From: Leifsonia sp. SCN 70-46
GTDB lineage: Bacteria; Actinomycetota; Actinomycetes; Actinomycetales; Microbacteriaceae
Assembly: GCA_001725325.1 (NCBI GenBank)
Contig: MEFY01000002.1
Location: forward strand, 933,559-997,558
Reading direction: 5' to 3'
Length of the DNA: 64,000 bases
Of this stretch, positions 55,958 through 64,000 are shown one piece after another. Within the stretch, counting starts at the first letter, position 1; every line of letters begins with the position of its first letter. The notes under the pieces were generated by a model. The model ran no database searches. It was not told where the DNA came from and saw nothing but the letters and a program-made list of their open reading frames with translations. Both the position numbers and the translations under genes were made by a program.

Positions 55958-56891
55958 GCCGCACGTTCGGCAGCTCGGGCGCCGGCAGCCTGGCGCCGTC
56001 GTAGTCCACGGCGCCGAAGCGGCCCGTGCCATCCTCGTCCTGCCATGCCCGCCGGTACTCGACTATCTCGTCGTGGGTGCGGCCGATGAAGTTCCACCAC
56101 ATCACGATGCGCTCGCCGAGGGGCTCCCCGCCGAGCAGCAGGAGCCGCGCGGGCTCCTCGCCCGTCGACAGGGTCAGGGTCGTCCGGCCCGGGGGCACGT
56201 AGGCGAGGTGCGACTTTGGCACGGGCATCCCGTCGACCGAGGCGTCGCCCGCGTCGACGAGCACGCCGTGCTCGAAGCCGGCGTCGACGTCGAACTCGAC
56301 GCCCGCGCCCGCGGGCAGGTCGACCTGCGCGCCCAGCAGGCGCGTGAACACGGTGGCCGAGGATGCCGCGCCCGCAAGCTCCCCGATGAACACCCGCACC
56401 GTCGCGGCGCCGTGGGAGAACGGCTGCGGCACGTAGCTCTCGAACGCGGGGCTGCCCTCGCGCGCGGAGTCCGGCAGCGCCACCCACAGCTGCGCGCCGT
56501 GCAGCATCGTCGTCGCCGGGGTCGAGACCTCGGAGTGCGCGATTCCGCGGCCCGCCGTCATGAGGTTGAGCTCGCCCGGCCGCACGGGGGCGAGGCTCCC
56601 CACGCTGTCGCGGTGCTCGATCTCGCCCGCGAAGAGCCAGCTCACGGTCTGCAGCCCCGTGTGCGGATGCGGCGGCACGACCATGCCGCCGCTCGTGGCG
56701 ACCGGGTCGGGGCCGTAGTGGTCGATGAAGCACCATGCGCCGATGAGGGAGCGCGAGCGCTGGGGGAGCGTGCGGCGCACGGTCATGGCGCGCGGGCCGC
56801 CGAGGGGCACGTCGCGCGGCTCGAGCACGCACATGTCGCGGGCCGGGCTTGTCGAGACCTCCTCGACGGGGTCCTTCTCCAGGTTGCTCAT
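55941..56891 (-). CDS. pirin family protein
   Basis: 316 residues. N-terminal cupin metal site in PPHPHTGLQTVSWLFAGE and ELNLMTAGRGIAHSE (His, His, His, Glu). Pirins can have quercetinase activity or act as redox-sensing regulators. ATGA overlap places it behind the aminotransferase. Confidence 0.92.
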   Translation of the reverse strand: MSNLEKDPVEEVSTSPARDMCVLEPRDVPLGGPRAMTVRRTLPQRSRSLIGAWCFIDHYGPDPVATSGGMVVPPHPHTGLQTVSWLFAGEIEHRDSVGSLAPVRPGELNLMTAGRGIAHSEVSTPATTMLHGAQLWVALPDSAREGSPAFESYVPQPFSHGAATVRVFIGELAGAASSATVFTRLLGAQVDLPAGAGVEFDVDAGFEHGVLVDAGDASVDGMPVPKSHLAYVPPGRTTLTLSTGEEPARLLLLGGEPLGERIVMWWNFIGRTHDEIVEYRRAWQDEDGTGRFGAVDYDGARLPAPELPNVRLSPRG

Positions 56892-58138
56892 CGCAGCACC
56901 GCCTCGAGCTCGGTGAGCAGCCGGTCGGCGTCGTCGCGCGAGAAGGGCAGCGGCGGCCGGATCTTCAGGGAGTCGTTGCCGGCGCCCGACGCGGACAGCA
57001 GCACGCGCCGCTCGCGCAGTGCGTTCACGGCGGCGACGGCGCGGTCGGCGCTCTCGAGCTGCGCGCCGATGAAGAGCCCCGCGCCGCGCACCTCGGTGAA
57101 CAGGCCCGTCGCACGCAGCGAGCCGAGCAGGTAGCCGCCCACGTCGCGTGCGTTCTCGATGAGCCGCTCGTCGCGCAGCACGTCGAGCGTGGCCTGCGCC
57201 GCCGCGATCGACACCGAGCTGCCGCCGAACGTGTTGAAGTAGCGCGACCGCTCGTTGAACCTGTCGATGAGGGCGTGCGGGGCCATGACGGCGGCGATCG
57301 GCTGCCCGTTGCCCATGGGCTTGCCCACGGTCACGAGGTCGGGCACGATGCCGTACCGGTCGAAGCCCCACATGCCGTGGCCGAGACGGCCGAAGCCGGG
57401 CTGCACCTCGTCGGCGATGAACAGGCCGCCCGCCGCACGCACGGCGGCGACCGCGCGGTCGAGGCCGGGCAGGTCGGGGTAGACGCCGTCGGAGGCGAAC
57501 ACGGTGTCGACGATGAGCGCGGCGGTGCGGATGCCGAACGCCTCCAGCTCCGACACCGCGGCGGCCACGGCCTCGCCGAGGTCCACATCGGTGCCGGGGG
57601 CGCGCACGACGCGCGTCCACTCCGCGACGGACTCGACGCCGCCGAGGGAGGGCGAGATCGCCGCCACCTCGGTCGTGACCCCGTGGTACGCGTTCGCCGT
57701 CACGATGACGCCCTCGCCGCCCGTCACGAGCTTCGCGATGCGCAGCGCGAGGTCGTTGGCCTCCGAGCCCGTGCACGTGAACATGATGTTGTCGATGCGC
57801 TCGGGCAGCGTGGAGAGCAGGTCCTCCGCGTACGCCACGATCCCCTCGGAGAGGTAGCGCGTGTGCGTCGTGATGAGCCCGGCCTGGTGCGTCATCGCCG
57901 CCGTGACGCGCGGATGGGAGTGGCCCACCGAGGGCACGTTGTTGTAGGCGTCCAGGTACTCGACGCCGTCCGCGTCGTAGACCTTCGTGCCGCTGCCGCG
58001 CACGAGCCGCACGGGCTCGTCGTAGAACAGGCGGTACGCGGAGCCGAGCACGCGCGCGCGGCGCTGCACGAGGTCGCGCGTCGCGGGGTCGAGGGCCTCG
58101 GCGTGCGCGGGGCTGAAGTAGGTGGCGGGTCCGGCCAT
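56888..58138 (-). CDS. class III PLP enzyme (aminotransferase or phospho-lyase type)
   Basis: 416 residues: FTCTGSEANDLALRIAKLVT, IVTANAYHGVTTEVAAISPS, FIADEVQPGFGRLG, LVTVGKPMGNGQPIAAVM with the PLP Lys, and YFNTFGGSSVSIAAA. This variant (YLDAYNNVPSVGHSHPRV) resembles the ethanolamine-phosphate / phosphohydroxylysine phospho-lyase branch. The next gene upstream encodes a kinase of the hydroxylysine/choline kinase type. Confidence 0.87.
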   Translation of the reverse strand: MAGPATYFSPAHAEALDPATRDLVQRRARVLGSAYRLFYDEPVRLVRGSGTKVYDADGVEYLDAYNNVPSVGHSHPRVTAAMTHQAGLITTHTRYLSEGIVAYAEDLLSTLPERIDNIMFTCTGSEANDLALRIAKLVTGGEGVIVTANAYHGVTTEVAAISPSLGGVESVAEWTRVVRAPGTDVDLGEAVAAAVSELEAFGIRTAALIVDTVFASDGVYPDLPGLDRAVAAVRAAGGLFIADEVQPGFGRLGHGMWGFDRYGIVPDLVTVGKPMGNGQPIAAVMAPHALIDRFNERSRYFNTFGGSSVSIAAAQATLDVLRDERLIENARDVGGYLLGSLRATGLFTEVRGAGLFIGAQLESADRAVAAVNALRERRVLLSASGAGNDSLKIRPPLPFSRDDADRLLTELEAVLR

Positions 58139-58140
58139 GG

Positions 58141-59019
58141 TCACAGTCTCCCGGTCAGGTTGTCGAGGGTGCGCACGAGCCGCGCGACGAACGCGGGATC
58201 GGTCGCGGGGTCGAGGCGGGGCACGAGCACGATGCGCTGCACGAGCCGCGCGGCGATGAGGCGGGGCAGCACGTCGAGCTCCGCGGGCGTGAGATCCCCG
58301 TAGCCTCGCACGAACGCCGTGACGGTCGGCTCGGGGTCGCCCGACTCGGGCACGAGGTAGGCGAGGGCCACGGCCAGATCCTGCACGCGCGGCGCGTAGA
58401 CGGCATCGCCGAAGTCGAGGATGCCCGTGACGAAGTCCTCCGAGGCCCCGTCGACGAGCAGGTTGCCGGGGTGGAAGTCGTTGTGGATCACCTGGTGCGG
58501 CAGGCCGGAGAGCTCCGGCAGCCGCACGTCGTAGCCGTGCTCGAGCCTGCCGAACGACTGCAGGTCCCACGCGAAGGTGCGGTGGGCGGCGGGGGAGTCG
58601 ACGTCGCGCAGCGCGCGGGCGAGGCGCGCGAGCATCCTGCCCGCCTTCTCGACCTCGGGCAGGCCGAACCCGCTGTGCCGCAGCAGCCGCCCCCGCAGCC
58701 ACGTGAGCACGCGCGCCGGGCGTCCGTCGACGACGACCACGGGGTCGCCGCCGAGCGCCGGGACGACGCGCTGCACGGGGAGCCCCGCGCGCGCCGCCGC
58801 GGTCATCGCGTCGACCTGGAAGCGGATGAGCCCGGCCGAGTCGAGCGGGTGCGCGACCTTGAGCACGTGGTCACCGGCGCGGTAGGTGTCGTCGCGCTCG
58901 GTGTCGAGGCGCTCGGGGCTCTCGGCGCGGATTCCCCAGCGCTGTGCGAGCAGTGCCGTCACCCGCGCCCCGTCGAGCCTGTCGAAGGGCGCGGTGAGCT
59001 CGCCCAGCAACTCCTCCAC
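58141..59019 (-). CDS. APH-fold small-molecule kinase
   Basis: 292 residues: DHVLKVAHP (Lys), QVIHNDFHPGNLLVDG (catalytic loop) and GILDFGDAVYAPRVQDLAVA (metal-binding Asp). Resembles bacterial homologues of hydroxylysine kinase/homoserine kinase II. Its stop is 2 nt before the PLP enzyme start, so the product may be that enzyme's substrate. Confidence 0.85.
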   Translation of the reverse strand: MEELLGELTAPFDRLDGARVTALLAQRWGIRAESPERLDTERDDTYRAGDHVLKVAHPLDSAGLIRFQVDAMTAAARAGLPVQRVVPALGGDPVVVVDGRPARVLTWLRGRLLRHSGFGLPEVEKAGRMLARLARALRDVDSPAAHRTFAWDLQSFGRLEHGYDVRLPELSGLPHQVIHNDFHPGNLLVDGASEDFVTGILDFGDAVYAPRVQDLAVALAYLVPESGDPEPTVTAFVRGYGDLTPAELDVLPRLIAARLVQRIVLVPRLDPATDPAFVARLVRTLDNLTGRL

Positions 59020-59081
59020 GGCTCAAGCATGCAGCAGAAACCCCCTGTTCGCCGTGCCCAGCGCGCCCCTATCCTGAGCGC

Positions 59082-59708
59082 ATGTCACTCCGCGCCGTCA
59101 CGATCGTTGCCGCAGTGCTCCTGCTCGCCGGATGCACGCCCGGGCCCGCGCCCTCCCCGACCCCGACCGCGGCGGGATCCTCGAGCGGCGCCGAGCCCAC
59201 GGCCTCCGTGCCGCCCACGGTCGAGATCATCTCGCCCGACGACTACCTCGTCGACGGCACGCCGGGCGTCGCCGGCGCCGACGGCACGTGGAAGGGCCAC
59301 TATGCCTTCTTCGCCGACGCGAGCAAGGCCGTGCGCTGCGACATCTACATCTTCAGCGGCGACAGCGGCGGGGTCACGTGCGCCGTCACGCCGGGCAACG
59401 AGTCGAAGGTCACCTACATGCTCCCGCCCGCCGACTGCGCGCCCGAGGACGGCAACCCCGTCGACGGCTACTCGGCCGGCATCAACTACAAGGTCTTCAC
59501 GACGGGCAACTCGGGATGGACGGGCTGCGGGCTCGGCGCATCGGAGTTCGCCGGCGTGACGAAGGTGCTCCCGGAGGGCCAGGACCTGCTCATCGAGAGC
59601 CCCGCCGAGAAGTACACGTGCTCGGTCGCGGGCGGGGTCGCGGCATGCTTCGACGCCCAGGGCTCCGGCTTCCACTTCGGCCTCTCGAACGTCGACTTCG
59701 TGGAGTGA
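59082..59708 (+). CDS. lipoprotein of unknown function
   Basis: 208 residues: lipobox LLLAGC (Cys 18), Ser/Pro/Thr-rich linker, then a beta-rich domain with paired cysteines (KAVRCDIY/GVTCAVT; YTCSV/AACFD). TATCCT lies 6 nt before the ATG (leaderless type). Confidence 0.75.
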   Translation: MSLRAVTIVAAVLLLAGCTPGPAPSPTPTAAGSSSGAEPTASVPPTVEIISPDDYLVDGTPGVAGADGTWKGHYAFFADASKAVRCDIYIFSGDSGGVTCAVTPGNESKVTYMLPPADCAPEDGNPVDGYSAGINYKVFTTGNSGWTGCGLGASEFAGVTKVLPEGQDLLIESPAEKYTCSVAGGVAACFDAQGSGFHFGLSNVDFVE

Positions 59709-59727
59709 CGACCCGCCCCGCAACACG

Positions 59728-59745
59728 GTAACGCCGAGGGCGAAC
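59728..59745 (+). promoter_or_regulatory. probable ClgR box of clpC
   Basis: GTAACGCCGAGGGCGAAC matches the actinobacterial ClgR consensus WNNWCGCYNANRGCGWWS at all but the first position. It lies 78 bp before clpC, a classical ClgR target. Confidence 0.6.
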
Positions 59746-59822
59746 ACCGGACTATTGGCGCGCCCCGCTGGTTACTCTCTCTATATCGGCACCCAACCCT
59801 GCCCGGTGCCTGAGGAGTGAAG

Positions 59823-62297
<2,475 letters not shown>

Positions 62298-62308
62298 GCC
62301 CCCCAATC

Positions 62309-62371
62309 GGATCGAGCCTGTCGAAATCTCCCACGCGTGATGCGGTGGCGAGATCTCGACAGGCTCGATCC
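62309..62371. repeat. 21-bp inverted repeat between clpC and argA
   Basis: Arm 62309-62329 (GGATCGAGCCTGTCGA...) pairs with 62351-62371 with one mismatch and a 21-base loop. Likely the clpC terminator; GATCGAGCCTGTCGA palindromes are frequent in this family. Confidence 0.8.
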
Positions 62372-62387
62372 ACTTAAGCTGTCACCC

Positions 62388-62888
62388 GTGACCTTCACCA
62401 TCCGCGCCGCGCGCACCTCCGACGTCGCCGGCATCCAGGCCCTCGTCGAGCCGCTCGCTGAGCGCCGCATCCTGCTCGGCAAAGACCGCGTCGTGCTCTA
62501 CGAGGCTGTGCAGGAGTTCCGCGTCGCGGAGACCGAGGCGGGCGAGATCATCGGCTGCGGCGCCCTCCACGTGATGTGGGAGGACCTCGGCGAGGTGCGC
62601 ACGCTCGCCGTGACCGACAGCTGGCTCGGCAAGGGCGTGGGGCACGCCATCCTCGAGCGCATCCAGATCGACGCGCTGGAGCTGGGACTGAGCCGCCTGT
62701 TCTGCCTCACCTTCGAGACGGCGTTCTTCGGCCGTCACGGGTTCGAGGCGATCGAGGAGAGCATCGTCGCGCCCGAGGTGTTCGCCCAGCTCACGCTCTC
62801 GCCCGACGAGGGTGTCGCGGAGTTCCTCGACCTGTCGCGCGTCAAGCAGAACACCCTCGGCAACACGCGCATGCTCAAGCAGCTCTGA
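62388..62888 (+). CDS. argA: L-glutamate N-acetyltransferase, actinobacterial short ArgA
   Basis: 166-residue GNAT enzyme. VLYEAVQEFRVAE, GCGALHVMWEDLGEVRTLAV, GKGVGHAILERIQ and FETAFFGRHGFEAIE match the small mycobacterial-type N-acetylglutamate synthase, ending VAEFLDLSRVKQNTLGNTRM. First step of arginine synthesis. GTG start 7 nt after TAAGCT. Confidence 0.92.
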   Translation: MTFTIRAARTSDVAGIQALVEPLAERRILLGKDRVVLYEAVQEFRVAETEAGEIIGCGALHVMWEDLGEVRTLAVTDSWLGKGVGHAILERIQIDALELGLSRLFCLTFETAFFGRHGFEAIEESIVAPEVFAQLTLSPDEGVAEFLDLSRVKQNTLGNTRMLKQL

Positions 62889-63610
62889 TGGACCTCTCCC
62901 GCGTCTCGATCGGCCTGCCCGGCGCGACGCCGCACGAGGTCGTCTCCGCGCTCGCGCCCCGCATCGAGCAGCTCGGGCTGCGGGGGCTGTGGCTGAACGA
63001 CACTCCCGGCGGTGACTCGCTCGCGGGGCTGCGGGCCGCCGCCGCGGCGACGTCGGTGCTGCGGCTCGGCACGGGGGTCATCCCGCTCGACCGACGGTCG
63101 GCACGGGACATCCTCGCCGACCTGGGAGACCTGCCCGCCGACCGGCTCTCGCTCGGCGTCGGCACGGGGGCCGCGAAGCACGGCCTCGTCCTCGTCGAGG
63201 AGTCGGTCGCCGAGCTGCGGGCGGGCACGGCCGCGTCGATCGTGGTCGGCGCGCTGGGACCGAGGATGCGCGACCTCGCGTCGCGCGTCGCCGACGCCGT
63301 GCTGCTCAACTGGCTCACGCCCGAGGTCGCGGCCGCCCAGCGCAGCACCGTGCCGACCGTGCTCTACGCGCGGACCGCACTCACGCCCGACGCGCTCCCC
63401 GCGCTCGAGGAGGAGGCGGCGCGCTACGCGGGCTACCCCGCCTACGCGGCGAACTTCGAGCGGCTCGGCATCGCCGCGATCGACACGACCATCACGTCGG
63501 TCGAGCGCATCGAGGAGTACCTGCCCGCCGTCGACGAGCTCGTGCTGCGCGCGATCGTGGCCGAGCCCACGCTCGCCGGGTACGAGCGGTTCCTGGCAAC
63601 CCTCGCCTGA
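62888..63610 (+). CDS. short luciferase-like (LLM) flavin monooxygenase family protein
   Basis: 240 residues: GLRGLWLNDTPGGDSLAGLR, LRLGTGVIPLDRRSARDILA, RLSLGVGTG and VADAVLLNWLTP follow the LLM/F420 barrel, shortened by about a quarter. ATG shares a base with the argA stop. Confidence 0.78.
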   Translation: MDLSRVSIGLPGATPHEVVSALAPRIEQLGLRGLWLNDTPGGDSLAGLRAAAAATSVLRLGTGVIPLDRRSARDILADLGDLPADRLSLGVGTGAAKHGLVLVEESVAELRAGTAASIVVGALGPRMRDLASRVADAVLLNWLTPEVAAAQRSTVPTVLYARTALTPDALPALEEEAARYAGYPAYAANFERLGIAAIDTTITSVERIEEYLPAVDELVLRAIVAEPTLAGYERFLATLA

Positions 63611-63626
63611 CCCACGGTCGGCTCGC

Positions 63627-63684
63627 GCGCCGGTCTGCACCTCGCGCGCCGTGCCGGATCGACGCATCGCGTGCAGACCGGCGC
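63627..63684. repeat. 14-bp perfect inverted repeat after the LLM gene
   Basis: GCGCCGGTCTGCAC (63627-63640) and its exact complement (63671-63684), loop 30 bases. Probably a terminator region. Confidence 0.75.
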
Positions 63685-63755
63685 GGCGCCTGCGGAGTGG
63701 CCCCAACCCCGCGTGCCCTCCCCCGCCTCGCGCGGGCCGCGTTTAGCCTGTGGGC

Positions 63756-64000
63756 ATGTCGACGTTCCGCAATCCTGTGGGTCCGCAGTCGAGCCGCGTG
63801 TACTGGCGCCGACGGCTCGTGGTGCTCCTGGGCCTCCTCGCGGTCATCCTCATCGTCGTGCTCATCGTGGTGCGGCCGGGATCAGGCGCGACCACGCCCT
63901 CCCCGAAGCCCTCGAGCTCCGCGGGCGCCCCCTCGGGCAACCCCACCGACGCGGCGACCCCGCCCGAGTGCGATCCCACGAAGGTCACCGTCGACGCGGC
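63756..64000 (+). CDS. membrane-anchored protein (3' end outside window)
   Basis: First 81 residues: MSTFRNPVGPQSSRVYWRRR, helix LVVLLGLLAVILIVVLIVV, Pro/Ser/Ala linker, then PPECDPTKVTVDA, the start of an outer domain. TAGCCT lies 6 nt before the ATG (leaderless type). Confidence 0.75.
   Translation, partial: MSTFRNPVGPQSSRVYWRRRLVVLLGLLAVILIVVLIVVRPGSGATTPSPKPSSSAGAPSGNPTDAATPPECDPTKVTVDA

Overview
The window looks like the chromosome of a high-GC actinobacterium, most likely Microbacteriaceae. The right half carries the usual actinobacterial order tilS-hpt-ftsH-folEPBK-DUF3180-PH proteins-DUF2520-panC-lysS and clpC-argA, with very GC-rich codon use and many start codons 6 nt behind a TANNNT -10 box (leaderless transcripts). 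The left 34.9 kb is visibly less GC-rich and is an acquired element. It ends with a tyrosine integrase 16 bp from the CCA end of a tRNA-Phe gene, so it is an integrative element inserted at the 3' end of that tRNA. Its left end lies outside the window.

Positions 1-24.7 kb are a copper/heavy-metal resistance and envelope module: a polytopic membrane protein with a duplicated WH/GRD/PPH motif; three P1B ATPases with three different membrane motifs (CPH, CPC, CPD); CsoR and its operators; a CopZ-like chaperone; two multicopper oxidases (one fused to a DUF4396-like membrane domain); a DUF305 lipoprotein; two DUF6153-like small membrane proteins; two M23 peptidases; and a System II cytochrome c maturation set (TlpA-like protein, ResB, CcdA, CcsA) with its own lgt and a fragment of lspA. 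ccdA is broken by a 14-bp tandem duplication. The genes pump and oxidise copper outside the cytoplasm and appear to bring their own lipoprotein and thiol/cytochrome maturation.

Positions 24.7-34.9 kb are the remains of a conjugative element: an XRE regulator with repeated operators, the C-terminal piece of a VirB4-like ATPase, a transglycosylase/peptidase, a cadmium module (cmtR-like, cadD) lying between two diverged copies of a 300-bp backbone segment, several small unknown genes, a ParB-like protein, SSB and the integrase. Three non-coding elements of about 150 bp, with identical cores and covarying closing stems, sit just before three of these genes (29415, parB, ssb). They are the best candidate here for something new: a structured leader RNA family, or single-strand promoters of a conjugative leading region.

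From 34.9 kb rightwards the chromosome holds tRNA-Phe, tRNA-Asp, tRNA-Glu, two cell-wall hydrolases (one a close paralogue of a peptidase on the island), ppa, tilS, hpt, ftsH, the folate operon, DUF3180 and PH-domain membrane proteins, a DUF2520 protein, a short-chain dehydrogenase with two alpha/beta hydrolases, panC, a DksA-like zinc-finger protein, lysS, a repeat-bearing surface protein, small membrane proteins, a pirin/class III aminotransferase/APH-kinase operon, a lipoprotein, clpC, argA and a luciferase-like protein. Four intergenic spaces hold long inverted repeats with unrelated arm sequences.
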